Origin: Roseiarcus sp050013915
Lineage (GTDB): Bacteria; Pseudomonadota; Alphaproteobacteria; Rhizobiales; Beijerinckiaceae
NCBI GenBank assembly: GCA_050013915.1
Contig: JBEKEI010000002.1
Span: 1 to 64,000 of the forward strand
Direction of reading: 5' to 3'
DNA: 64,000 bases
Under the pieces are notes generated by a model. The model had not been told where the DNA came from. It worked only from the letters and a program-made list of their open reading frames with translations, and made no database searches. Position 1 is the stretch's first letter; the number at the start of each line of letters is the position of its first letter. Positions 33,630-42,679 of the stretch are shown here, in pieces. A program made the position numbers and the translations under genes.

Positions 33630-35693
33630 ATGGAGGCAACGGGCGACAGACGCATCGCCGGGCCGCGGCTGATCGCGCTCGTCGGACCCTTTCAGAGCGG
33701 CAAGACCAGCCTGCTCGAGGCGATCCTGGCCCGCGGCGGCGGCGCGCCGCGCCAGGGTTCGGTCCGCGAGCGGACGAGCATCGGCGATTCCAGCCCGGAA
33801 GCGCGCGCCCATGCGATGAGCGTCGAGCCCAATGTCGCCGGCGTCGAGTATATGGGCGACCGCTTCACGTTCTTCGACTGCCCCGGATCGGTCGAATTCA
33901 TCAACGACATGCGCCACGCCCTTCCGGTCTGCGACGCGGCGGTCGTGGTCTGCGAAGCCGACGGCCGCAAGACCCCGGCGCTTCAGGTCATCCTGCGCGA
34001 GCTCGAGGATCTGGCCCTGCCGCGCATCCTGTTCCTCAACAAGATCGACCTCGCCGGCGCCGGCGTGCGCGAAACCCTCGCCATGCTGCAGCCGGCCTCG
34101 CGCACGCCCCTGTTGCTGCGCCAGCTGCCGGTCTGGCGCAACGGCGTGGCGATCGGCTTCGTCGACCTCGCGCTCGAGCGCGCCTTCCTCTATCGCGAAC
34201 ATGCGCCCTCGATCGTCATCGAGACGCCCGACGGCGTCGCGCCCGACCCGCGCGAGGCGCGCTATTCCATGCTGGAGCGGCTGGCTGACTACGACGATGC
34301 GCTGATGGAGGAGTTGATCGGCGAGATCGAGCCGCCGCGCGACCGCGTCTTCGACGACCTCGCGCGCGAGTTGCGCGGCGGCCACGTCGTGCCGCTGCTG
34401 ATCGGGTCGGCCGATCGCGGCCATGGCGTCACCCGCCTGCTCAAGGCCCTGCGCCACGAAGCGCCAGGCGTGGCGCAGACGCGCGCGCGGCTCGGCGTTG
34501 CGCCCGACGGACCCGCGCTGGCGCAGGTCGTGCGGACGATCCATGCCGGGCACGGCGGAAAACTCTCGCTCGCGCGCGTGCTGCGCGGCGCATTCGCCGA
34601 TGGCTCGATGGTCGTCGGCGCGCGCGGCGCGGAGGAGCGCATTGCCGGCATCGCCCGCCTGATGGGCGCCGCCTCGGTCAAGCTCGCGCGCGCCGAAGAG
34701 GGCGACACGGTCGCTTTCGCGCGACTCGAGAAGATCGCCACCGGCGAGCGCTTCGCCGACGCCAAGCGCCCGCCCGAACCGGCCGGCGTCGCCGCGCCGC
34801 CGCCGCCCAGCCAGTCGGTCGCGATCCACGTCAGGGACCGCAAGGACGAGGTCCGGCTCGCCGCCGCGCTCGTCAAGCTCTGCGAGGAAGATCCGGCGCT
34901 GGCGCATCATCACGATCAGGAATCGGGGGAACTCAAGCTGCTCGGCCAGGGCGAGATGCATCTGCGGGTGACGATCGAGCGGCTCGCCGCCCGTTTCGGC
35001 GTCGCGGTCGACGCGACCAAGCCCTCGATCGCCTATCGCGAGACGATCCGCGACGCGGTCTCGGTGCGCGGTCGCCACAAGAAGCAGTCGGGCGGCCACG
35101 GCCAGTTCGGCGACGTCGCCGTCGACGTCGCGCCGCTCCCGCGCGGCGCGGGATTCGCCTTCGCGGAGACCGTGCACGGGGGAACCGTGCCACGCCAGTA
35201 TTTCTCGTCGGTCGAGGCGGGCGCGCGCGACGCCATGGCGCGTGGGCCGCTCGGCTTTCCCGTCGTCGATGTCGCCGTCACCCTCACCGACGGCTCCTAT
35301 CACGCGGTCGATTCCTCGGACATGGCGTTTCGCGCGGCGGCCAAGATCGCGCTCGGCGAGGCCCTGCCCAAAGCGCGCCCGGTGTTGCTGGAGCCGATTC
35401 TCGCGGTCTCGATCCTCGTGCCGGCCGACGCGATGGCGCGCGCGAGCGCCCTGGTGGCGGCGCGGCGCGGCCATATCCTCGGCTTCGAGGCGCGCGCCGG
35501 CTGGGACGGCTGGGACATCCTAAGCGCACTGATCCCCGAGGCGGAAATCGGCGACCTGATCGTCGAACTGCGCTCGGCGACCGCGGGCGTCGGCGCCTTC
35601 GAAACGAAATTCGATCATCTGGCCGAACTGACGGGCCGCCCGGCCGAGGCGGTCATCGCGGCGCGTCGGCAGGCGCATGCGGCCAACGGCTGA
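33630..35693 (+). CDS. Elongation factor G-like GTPase with altered G3 motif
   Basis: A 687-residue EF-G relative with all five domains (GTPase ~1-260, domain II ~290-370, III ~405-480, IV ~485-600, V ~600-680). The P-loop is GPFQSGKTS (19-27) in place of GHVDAGKTT, G3 is DCPGS (83-87) where EF-G has DTPGH, so the GTPase-activating histidine is Ser87, and G4 is NKID. Domain IV keeps HKKQSGGHGQFGDV. Homologs in Rhizobiales share these changes, so it is a lineage paralog, not a decayed fusA. It may act in translation or ribosome recycling; its role is unknown. GGGAGGA precedes the ATG. Divergent from aroKB. Confidence 0.88.
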   Translation: MEATGDRRIAGPRLIALVGPFQSGKTSLLEAILARGGGAPRQGSVRERTSIGDSSPEARAHAMSVEPNVAGVEYMGDRFTFFDCPGSVEFINDMRHALPVCDAAVVVCEADGRKTPALQVILRELEDLALPRILFLNKIDLAGAGVRETLAMLQPASRTPLLLRQLPVWRNGVAIGFVDLALERAFLYREHAPSIVIETPDGVAPDPREARYSMLERLADYDDALMEELIGEIEPPRDRVFDDLARELRGGHVVPLLIGSADRGHGVTRLLKALRHEAPGVAQTRARLGVAPDGPALAQVVRTIHAGHGGKLSLARVLRGAFADGSMVVGARGAEERIAGIARLMGAASVKLARAEEGDTVAFARLEKIATGERFADAKRPPEPAGVAAPPPPSQSVAIHVRDRKDEVRLAAALVKLCEEDPALAHHHDQESGELKLLGQGEMHLRVTIERLAARFGVAVDATKPSIAYRETIRDAVSVRGRHKKQSGGHGQFGDVAVDVAPLPRGAGFAFAETVHGGTVPRQYFSSVEAGARDAMARGPLGFPVVDVAVTLTDGSYHAVDSSDMAFRAAAKIALGEALPKARPVLLEPILAVSILVPADAMARASALVAARRGHILGFEARAGWDGWDILSALIPEAEIGDLIVELRSATAGVGAFETKFDHLAELTGRPAEAVIAARRQAHAANG

Positions 35694-35813
35694 ACGCGGC
35701 CGTCGGAGCGTCCCCGGGGCGCCGACCTCGACGACGACCAGCGGCGGCGGGTGGGCGGGGTTCCGGCGTCCGATGGCGATCGACCACTTCGATCCGCGCA
35801 GGCGCGGCCGCGA

Positions 35814-37550
35814 TCAGTTCCGCATTCCCGATCGACCGATCGGCGTCGCGCCCTCGGCGAGCGACGACGGCTCCGGCGCGAGCCAGCCCCGGTAGCGCAC
35901 GATGGGGCCGATGAAAGGCGCTTCGATCGATACGTCGAACCGGAAGCGGCCCTGTTCCTCCGATTCGAAGGCGTCGCCGCGCGGGGCGAGCGCCGCGGGC
36001 AGCGGCAGGCCAAACAACGCCCAGCGCCGCGCGACCAGCCGCAGCCGCTGCGCATCCGTCAGCAGCGCGAGCCCGAAGGTGAATGGCCCGAAGCGCTCGC
36101 ACAGCAGGCCTTCCCAGCGCCCCGCGCCCTGCCACTGCCGCGAGCGCATGATCCGGCCCGAGAAGCGCCGGGTCCAGGTCTCGACGCCGTCGCGCGCCTC
36201 GAAGCGCACGCTGACCGGCGCGCCGCGCGCCGCGGCGGGAAAGCCGAACAGGACGGCGACGAGGCGCGCCGTCAATCCGGCGCCGCGCTCGATGTCGGCT
36301 CGGCCATGCGCGGCCCGCGCCCCGACGAACGTGTGCATCGCGCGGACCGCCGCCGGCAGGTCGTCGAAGGCGCCGGCGAGCATCCGCCGGTAGAGCGGCG
36401 CATCGACGCACTCGCCGTCGTCGCGGACGGCGTGACGGATCGCGCGCGCCCGAAACATCGGCTCGTAATCGTCCAGTTCGAGTTCCGCGGTCGCCGCTCT
36501 GGCGCCGGACTCCGGGCGCCGGCCATCCCGCTCCCGTCGCAGGACGGCGGCGATCGCCATCACCGGGACCAGCGGACCGGCGTCGCCTTCGGCCAGCATG
36601 TGCCAGGAGCTCCGCAGCGGCCGTCCGGCGGAGTCCGCGCCCTCGACTTCGACGATCATGCCGCCGCGATGGGCGCCCCAGCGCAGCCGGCCGAGGACGG
36701 CGTGGAAGAGCGGCGCCATCGGCCCCAGTTTCGGCAGGAGCCGCAGCCGCGTCAGCCAGGCCAGGCCGATCAGCGCGCGATGCAGGATTTCCGGCATTGG
36801 CGCGGCGCCGACCCAGATCGTGCGCAGGCCGGGCCACAGCAGGGGCAGCAAAGCGAGATCGGGGACGTCGACGAGCGAGAAGAGCCGGCTCGACAGCGGC
36901 GCCAGCCCGGGCGGCCGGACGGCGCGACGCATCGTCTCGGTCAGTCCGAACGCCCGGACGCGCCGACCGTCGCGGGTCAGCGCGACCGGTTGGCCGGCAT
37001 AGCTCGCGACGGCGCGCACGACGTTGAGGCCGACGGTGGCGAACGGCGAAGGCGCGATGCCGGCGCGAATCGTCGCGACTTCTCCGAAGCCGTCGGCCAG
37101 CTTTCGCACCACCGCCGCCGTCAGCACGGGAAAACTGCTGACGCCGGCCAGCACGTAGAGCCCCTTTGCCCGCGCCGCGTCGTCGAGGACGGCGATGCCG
37201 GCGACGAAGGCCGAGGAATCGGCGAGATCCATGTAGTCGGCGCCCTGCGTGATCGCCGCACGCGCCAGCCGGTAGGGATCGCCGGAATACGCCTGGAACG
37301 GGCCGCTCGCATCGATCACGACATCGGGCGCGTGCGCCTCCAACTGCGCCGCGACGTCGCCGTCGCGGTCGAATGCCGCGGCGAGCCGGCTCGCGCCGGC
37401 GGGCAGGGTCGCAGCGAAGGCGCGCGCCTTGTCGAGCGATCGCCCAGCGAGAATCAGGGTGTGGCCAGGGTCGTCCGCGAGCAGGCGGGCGAGACGGCCG
37501 CCGAACACGCCGTAACCGCCGAGGATGAGGATCCGGCGCGGCGCGTTCAC
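35814..37550 (-). CDS. Saccharopine dehydrogenase-like NAD(P)-binding protein with DUF4166
   Basis: A 578-residue two-part protein. The N-terminal ~370 residues are a saccharopine-dehydrogenase-type Rossmann fold (ILILGGYGVFGGRLARLL, VVIDASGPFQAYSGDPYRLA). The C-terminal ~180 residues match DUF4166 (FPAAARGAPVSVRFEARDG, ETWTRRFSGRIMRSRQWQ and WALFGLPLPAALAP). The substrate is unknown; the lipid-like DUF4166 domain and the membrane-facing hydrophobic middle suggest a fatty or isoprenoid substrate, which is a guess. It follows the DUF1330 gene with an ATGA overlap and is probably co-translated with it. Confidence 0.85.
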   Translation of the reverse strand: MNAPRRILILGGYGVFGGRLARLLADDPGHTLILAGRSLDKARAFAATLPAGASRLAAAFDRDGDVAAQLEAHAPDVVIDASGPFQAYSGDPYRLARAAITQGADYMDLADSSAFVAGIAVLDDAARAKGLYVLAGVSSFPVLTAAVVRKLADGFGEVATIRAGIAPSPFATVGLNVVRAVASYAGQPVALTRDGRRVRAFGLTETMRRAVRPPGLAPLSSRLFSLVDVPDLALLPLLWPGLRTIWVGAAPMPEILHRALIGLAWLTRLRLLPKLGPMAPLFHAVLGRLRWGAHRGGMIVEVEGADSAGRPLRSSWHMLAEGDAGPLVPVMAIAAVLRRERDGRRPESGARAATAELELDDYEPMFRARAIRHAVRDDGECVDAPLYRRMLAGAFDDLPAAVRAMHTFVGARAAHGRADIERGAGLTARLVAVLFGFPAAARGAPVSVRFEARDGVETWTRRFSGRIMRSRQWQGAGRWEGLLCERFGPFTFGLALLTDAQRLRLVARRWALFGLPLPAALAPRGDAFESEEQGRFRFDVSIEAPFIGPIVRYRGWLAPEPSSLAEGATPIGRSGMRN

Positions 37551-37972
37551 CCTTCCTCGCCGAAAACCGCGCCCGGCCGCGCCGGGGCGAGCCGGATCAG
37601 GCGGGAATCGGCGACAGCGGCCTGGCGGTGCTTGACCGCCTCGCGATAGGCGGGGTCGCGGATCATCGCCACGAATGCGGCGCCGCTCGGATATTGCGCG
37701 ATGAAGGCGACGTCCCAGCGCTCGGACTCCGGTCCGATCAGCGTGAGCTCGGGCCGGCCGATCCAGATCTGCGCGCCGCCGAGGCGGGTGAAGACAGGGC
37801 CGCTCTCGCGCGCATAGGCCCGGTAGGCCTCGCGCCCGGTCGCCTTGCGCCCGTCGGGATAGGCGGCGTGGGCGCGCAGCCGAACCAGGTTGAGCATGTG
37901 GATCGGCTGGTCGGCCGGCAGCGCCTTGAAGAGAGCGAAGGCTTCCCTGGTCGGATCGATATGGGCGTCCAT
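37547..37972 (-). CDS. DUF1330 family protein
   Basis: A 141-residue dimeric alpha/beta barrel-type protein. Typical DUF1330 elements are IHMLNLVRLRAHAAYPDGRKA, in which the MLNLV strand carries the family signature, YARESGPVFTRLGG, and the VAFIAQYPSGAAFVAMIRDPAY segment. The start at 37972 has GGAG eight bases upstream; longer starts add an unlikely Arg/Ala-rich leader. It is translationally coupled to the saccharopine dehydrogenase-like gene. The family has no settled function; some relatives are monooxygenase-like. Confidence 0.85.
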   Translation of the reverse strand: MDAHIDPTREAFALFKALPADQPIHMLNLVRLRAHAAYPDGRKATGREAYRAYARESGPVFTRLGGAQIWIGRPELTLIGPESERWDVAFIAQYPSGAAFVAMIRDPAYREAVKHRQAAVADSRLIRLAPARPGAVFGEEG

Positions 37973-38134
37973 GGCCGCGTCTCCGGGCTCGCCGGCTCCT
38001 CTATGCCGCATGGCGCCGCGCAACGCCATCAGCGGCGCGGCCGGACGGCGCGCCATAGGGTCGCAGCGCCTATACAGCAGGCGCCGCTTCGCCTATGCAA
38101 ACGGGGATTTTGCGGTCCTCCGCGGAGACGAATC

Positions 38135-39142
38135 ATGGCCGAGAAACCCTATGTCGAATCGCGTCTGGCGACCGTGTTCGGCGGTTCCGGCTTCATCGGG
38201 CGCTATGTCGTGCGCGCGCTCGCCCGCCGCGGCTGGCGGGTGCGGGTGGCGGTGCGGCGCCCCGACCTCGCCGGCTTCCTGCAACCGCTCGGCGACGTCG
38301 GGCAGGTTCACCCGGTGCAGGCCAACCTCCGCTATCCCGCCTCGATCGCCGCCGCGCTCGTCGGCGCGGAAGCGGCAATCAACCTGGTCGGCGTGCAGAC
38401 GCAGACCGGCCGCCAGAATTTCGAGGCGGTCCACGTCTTCGGCGCGCGCGAAATCGGCCGCGCGGCGGCCAGCCAGGGGTTGGCGAGGCTCGTCCACGTC
38501 TCGGGCATCGGCGCCGACCCCGAATCGGCCTCGCCCTATGTCGCGAGCAAGGGACGCGGCGAGGCGGCGCTGCGCGAGGCGTTTCCCGCCGCGATCGTCC
38601 TGCGCCCCTCGGTCGTGTTCGGCCCCGAGGACGACTTCCTCAACCGGTTCGCGCTGCTCGCGCGCTACCTGCCGGTCCTGCCGCTGTTCGGCGGCGGCGC
38701 GGTGAAGATGCAGCCCGTCTATGTCGGCGACGTCGCCGAGGCGGCGGCGCGCGCGCTCGAAGGCGGCGCGCGGCGGGGGGAGATATACGAGCTCGGCGGC
38801 GCCGAGGTCATGACCCTGCGCGAGATCGTCGCCTTCGTCTGCAGGGCAACGGAGCGCAATCGCGTGCTGGCGCCGATGCCGTTCCCGCTCGCCAGGCTGA
38901 TGGCGCAGGGCACGGAGATCGCGAGCGCGCTGACCCTCGGCTTGTTCCCCAAGGCGTTGACGACGACGCGCGACCAGATCGAGCTGCTGCGGCGCGACAA
39001 TCTCGTTTCGCCGGGCGCGATCGAGGCGGGACGGAGCTTCCAGGGCCTCGGGATCGACCCGCAGGGCGTCGAGGCGATCGCGCCCGCCTATCTCTGGCGC
39101 TTCCGCAAGACCGGCCAATATGCGAGCAGCGCGGCGACCTGA
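38135..39142 (+). CDS. NDUFA9-family NAD(P)-binding protein
   Basis: A 335-residue atypical short-chain dehydrogenase of the complex I NDUFA9 type. The nucleotide-binding loop is VFGGSGFIGRYVVRALARRG; AAINLVGVQTQTGRQNFEAV, VHVSGIGADPESASPYVASK and LRPSVVFGPEDDFLNRF are characteristic. In eukaryotes NDUFA9 is an NADPH-binding accessory subunit of complex I; the bacterial homologs stand apart from the nuo operon, as here. The start at 38135 follows GGAG at a distance of eight bases. Convergent with the EI24 gene. Confidence 0.9.
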   Translation: MAEKPYVESRLATVFGGSGFIGRYVVRALARRGWRVRVAVRRPDLAGFLQPLGDVGQVHPVQANLRYPASIAAALVGAEAAINLVGVQTQTGRQNFEAVHVFGAREIGRAAASQGLARLVHVSGIGADPESASPYVASKGRGEAALREAFPAAIVLRPSVVFGPEDDFLNRFALLARYLPVLPLFGGGAVKMQPVYVGDVAEAAARALEGGARRGEIYELGGAEVMTLREIVAFVCRATERNRVLAPMPFPLARLMAQGTEIASALTLGLFPKALTTTRDQIELLRRDNLVSPGAIEAGRSFQGLGIDPQGVEAIAPAYLWRFRKTGQYASSAAT

Positions 39143-39151
39143 AGATCGCCG

Positions 39152-39826
39152 TCACGCCGGGGCGGGCGGGGTACGCGGCAGGCGCTTGTGCAGCCGGGTC
39201 ATGAAGGCCGTGGCGAACAGCGGCGTGCAGAGATTGAGGATCGGGATCGAGACGAAACCGGCGATGATCAGCCCGGCCAGGAATATGCGCAGCGCGTATC
39301 GGCGCCGCATCGCGCGCGCCTCCGCCGCCGGATGATAGCGCATGGCGGCGAGTTCGAAATATTCGCGCCCCAGCAGATAGCCGTTTGCGCCGAGGAAGGC
39401 GACGATGTTGAACGGTGGCACGAGCAGCAGCGCGAGGGCGAGCAGGTTGACGAGCAGCGACAGCCCTGCGAAGCGCAGCGCGAACAGCGCCACCGCGCCT
39501 GCCGGGGCGGGCGCGCCCGGCGGTCCCGCAGGGTCGACCGTGCGCTCGACGATGGCGGCCATATCGTCGAGGAAGAAGCCGGCGACGAGCGAGGTCACCG
39601 GCGCGACCAGAAAGGCGAGGCCGACGACCAGACCGATTCCGAGCGCCAGATGCAGCGTCGTCGCCATCCAGGGCGGCTCGACGCGGATCAACGAGCCGCC
39701 GAAGCGGTCGAGCGCGATCCAGATCGCGGCGAGCACGCCGATCGTCAGCAGCAGCGATTTCCACAGCGTCGCGCGGAACGGCGGGGTGAAGATCTGCGCG
39801 AAAGCGTCGATGGCGTCGTCGAACAT
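39152..39826 (-). CDS. EI24-domain (CysZ-like) inner-membrane protein
   Basis: A 224-residue membrane protein with four or five hydrophobic helices, matching the EI24/CysZ family. The marker is FNIVAFLGANGYLLGREYFELAA, where the NGYLLGREYFE core is the conserved re-entrant motif, followed by RRRYALRIFLAG. CysZ transports sulfate in enteric bacteria, but alphaproteobacterial EI24 proteins are untested and no cysteine genes are nearby. It stands alone between two unrelated units. Confidence 0.85.
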   Translation of the reverse strand: MFDDAIDAFAQIFTPPFRATLWKSLLLTIGVLAAIWIALDRFGGSLIRVEPPWMATTLHLALGIGLVVGLAFLVAPVTSLVAGFFLDDMAAIVERTVDPAGPPGAPAPAGAVALFALRFAGLSLLVNLLALALLLVPPFNIVAFLGANGYLLGREYFELAAMRYHPAAEARAMRRRYALRIFLAGLIIAGFVSIPILNLCTPLFATAFMTRLHKRLPRTPPAPA

Positions 39827-39892
39827 CGCCCTGTCATAGCGAGCGGACGCCGGGAAATACAGTCGCTCGGCGAACAGCCTCGCCGCGCCCGG

Positions 39893-40999
39893 TCACCCGC
39901 GGCGGCGGCGGCGCCAGACGAAGGTCGAACTCACCGCATAGTTCCACACCACGCCGACCAGCGCGCCGGCGAAGCCGGCGACCCACCAGACGTGGTCGAA
40001 ATCGAACAGCCACGACGCGATGTCGATGTTGACGACGACGCCGACGCTGCAGACGATCACGAACAGCGCGAAGCCGCCGAGCGCGCTCCAGCGCCGGTAG
40101 CGGTAGTCGCGATAGGTGACCTCGTTGTTGAGCAGGAAATTATTGGCCATCGCGGCGAGCGTGGCGACGAGTTGGGCCGCGCGAAAGTCCGGCAGCGCCC
40201 CGGTCGCGATCAGCGCGTTGAGCAGGATGAGATGGATGACGAGGCCGAGGCCGCCGACGGCGCCGAACAGAACAAAACGGATCGGCAGCACGCCCCAGCT
40301 GGCGTGGTGGACGACGAGGCCGAGGAAATCCATCGCCACCAGCGGCGACAGTTTCGATTCGCCCGCCTGCCGCTTGCGGAACACATACGGCGTCTCGACG
40401 ATCCTGAGGCCCGGCGGGGCGCACAACAGAATGTCGACCAGGATCTTGAAGCCGTCGGACGACAGCTTCGGCGCGATCCCGCCGACGATCCGCCGGCGGA
40501 TCATGAAGAAGCCGCTCATCGGATCGGCGACGCTGACGCGGGAAATCCACCGGAAGAAGCGGGCGCCCGCCTCGCTGAGCTTCTGGCGCGCCGGCGACAA
40601 GCCGCGCTCGGCGGCGTCGCCCTCGACGCGCGTGCCGACGGCGAGATCGGCGCCGCCGTCGAGCGCGGCGAACATCGCCGGAAGGATCGATTCGTCGTGC
40701 TGGAGGTCGCCGTCGATGACGGCGACGAATTCGGCGCTCGACGACAGCGCGCCCTCGATCACGGCGCCGGCGAGCCCGCGCCGGTTGACGCGCCTGACGC
40801 AGCGCAGCCGCGTGTCGCGCGCGGCCAGCGCGGAAGCGATCTCGGCGGTGCCGTCGGGCGAATCGTCATCGACGACGATCATCTCCCACGCCAGACCGGC
40901 CAGAGCCTTCCCCAGCCGCTCGAACAGCACCGGCACGTTGGCCGCCTCGCGATAGGTCGGGACGATCACCGAGAGCCGAGGCGCCGCCTGGTCGTTCAT
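39893..40999 (-). CDS. Polyprenyl-phosphate glycosyltransferase (DPM1-like GT2) fused to GtrA
   Basis: A 368-residue protein. Residues 1-235 are a GT-A fold of the dolichol-phosphate-mannose synthase type: LSVIVPTYREAANV, MIVVDDDSPDGT, the metal site VIDGDLQHDE and SGFFMIRRR. Residues ~240-365 are a GtrA domain with four membrane helices (IRFVLFGAVGGLGLVIHLIL, NNFLLNNEVTYRDYRYRR). It would transfer a sugar to undecaprenyl phosphate and help move it across the membrane. The stop of this gene is at 39893; its start overlaps the stop of the GT39 gene (ATGA), pairing donor synthesis with its use. Confidence 0.92.
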   Translation of the reverse strand: MNDQAAPRLSVIVPTYREAANVPVLFERLGKALAGLAWEMIVVDDDSPDGTAEIASALAARDTRLRCVRRVNRRGLAGAVIEGALSSSAEFVAVIDGDLQHDESILPAMFAALDGGADLAVGTRVEGDAAERGLSPARQKLSEAGARFFRWISRVSVADPMSGFFMIRRRIVGGIAPKLSSDGFKILVDILLCAPPGLRIVETPYVFRKRQAGESKLSPLVAMDFLGLVVHHASWGVLPIRFVLFGAVGGLGLVIHLILLNALIATGALPDFRAAQLVATLAAMANNFLLNNEVTYRDYRYRRWSALGGFALFVIVCSVGVVVNIDIASWLFDFDHVWWVAGFAGALVGVVWNYAVSSTFVWRRRRRG

Positions 41000-42579
41000 G
41001 GAGACGCCTGGGTTGCGAGGTTCGGAGGCTCCCGTCGCGGATAGGGCAAGGGGAAGGGCCGCGTCAAGCGGTGGGCGGGAACGAGCGCCAGATTGATCTC
41101 GTCCCGTCCCTCGCGCCCCAGGCTCAGCAATTGTGGCGCGCCGAGATCGCCGAAGAACGGCGCAAAACTCGCCGCGACGCCGGCGAGCCGGTCGCGCGGA
41201 ACGACGATGACCGCGTCGCTGCCGAGGAAATCGGCGGAATCGGCGAGAAAGGCAAAGCCGCGCGGATCGGCGGAATCGACGATGACCGGCGTCGCCGGCC
41301 CCAGCGCGAGCGCGATCTTGCCGCCCTCGGACCATTTGGTCGCCACGACGAAGGCGGGGTCCGGCTGGACGCCGACGCGCAGGAGCGGCGAATGGCGCAG
41401 CGGCGCCCAGCTCAGCGTCTCCAGCGTCGGATCGACCGCGCCGCGCGCGAGCGGCATCGTCGCGCCGATCCAGCCGGTCGCGGCCTGGACGACCAGCGCG
41501 AGCGCGATCGCCGCGAGCGCCGCGACCGCCCCGGCCGCCCAACGGCGCGAGGCGAACCGCCGGGCGAAGCCGTCGCCGAGCCACGCGCCCAACAGGGGAT
41601 AGGCGAACAGCCAGCCGGGCGCCGGCCAGTGCGGCAATCCGCGCGCGCCCCATAGCGGGGTCGCCGTGAACAGGAGGATCGGCGGCAGCGCGAGGCACAG
41701 CAGGAACAGCCGCCGTTCGTCGAAGCGCGCGCGCCGCGCCGCCGCCACCAGCGCGCCGACCAGCGGAACGAACATCCAGGGGGTCAGCCAGACGATCTCG
41801 CCGAGCGCCATCGCGCCGACCTGGGCGGGGCGCCAATGGGCCGCCGGCGCGCCGCGCACGCCCTGGAATGCCAGGGATATCCATTGATTGTGGGCATTCC
41901 AGACGATCACCGGCGTCAGCATGCCGAGGCACAACAGCGCCGCCAGATAGGGCGCGGGATGGGCGAACCAGCGACGCTCGCGCGGGGAAAGGACGAGGAA
42001 TGCGAGCAGGCCGACCGCGAACAGCGCCGCGCTGTATTTGGAGAGGCCCGCGAGGCCGAGGAAGAATCCGCCGCCGAGCCAGAGCCGCCAGACCGCGCCG
42101 GCGCCGGGCCGGGCGAAGAACAGCCTGGCGAAGGCGAGCGCGGCGGCGGCGAGGCAGAACAGCAGCGGCCCGTCGGGCACGACCCAGCCCCCCGCCGAGA
42201 CCAGAAAGAACGCCGTCGCATTGACGCAGAAGACGGCGCGAACGCCGGCGGCCGCGCCGAACAGATCGCGCGTCAGGGCGAAGATCAGCCAGCCGGTCGC
42301 GGCGAACAGCGCGATGAACGGCAGCCGGATCGCTGGCCCTTCGCCGACCAGCCGCGCCGTGAAATGGGCGAGCCATTGATGCAGCGGCGGATGGTCGAAA
42401 TAGGAGAGATCGAGCCGGCGCGCAATTGCGATCGTGTAGGATTCGTCGATTCCGAAGCCGAGGCTGAAGGCGAGCGCAACGCGGGCGAGCGCGAAGGCGA
42501 GGACGATCGCGAGCGCCGCGCGGCGGCAGGCTTCGGGGTCGTCGGCGACGGGAGTCGCGGGGGCGAAGGGTCCGGGCAT
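40996..42579 (-). CDS. GT39 (ArnT/PMT-like) membrane glycosyltransferase
   Basis: A 527-residue integral membrane transferase with about eleven helices. The catalytic Asp-Glu lies in the first periplasmic loop (GFGIDESYTIAIARRLDLSY, followed by FDHPPLHQWL), as in ArnT and protein O-mannosyltransferases. It uses polyprenyl-phosphate sugars as donors. The downstream overlapping GT2-GtrA gene probably makes that donor. The acceptor could be lipid A, an exopolysaccharide or a protein; the neighbourhood does not decide. Confidence 0.9.
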   Translation of the reverse strand: MPGPFAPATPVADDPEACRRAALAIVLAFALARVALAFSLGFGIDESYTIAIARRLDLSYFDHPPLHQWLAHFTARLVGEGPAIRLPFIALFAATGWLIFALTRDLFGAAAGVRAVFCVNATAFFLVSAGGWVVPDGPLLFCLAAAALAFARLFFARPGAGAVWRLWLGGGFFLGLAGLSKYSAALFAVGLLAFLVLSPRERRWFAHPAPYLAALLCLGMLTPVIVWNAHNQWISLAFQGVRGAPAAHWRPAQVGAMALGEIVWLTPWMFVPLVGALVAAARRARFDERRLFLLCLALPPILLFTATPLWGARGLPHWPAPGWLFAYPLLGAWLGDGFARRFASRRWAAGAVAALAAIALALVVQAATGWIGATMPLARGAVDPTLETLSWAPLRHSPLLRVGVQPDPAFVVATKWSEGGKIALALGPATPVIVDSADPRGFAFLADSADFLGSDAVIVVPRDRLAGVAASFAPFFGDLGAPQLLSLGREGRDEINLALVPAHRLTRPFPLPYPRREPPNLATQASP

Positions 42580-42679
42580 CAGTGGCCGGAGCCCGCCGTT
42601 GAGGCCGACGCGGGCGTGGCGAACGACGCCATCGCCGCGTCCTGAACGACGGCGAGCCGCGACGCCGCGCCTTCGCCGA

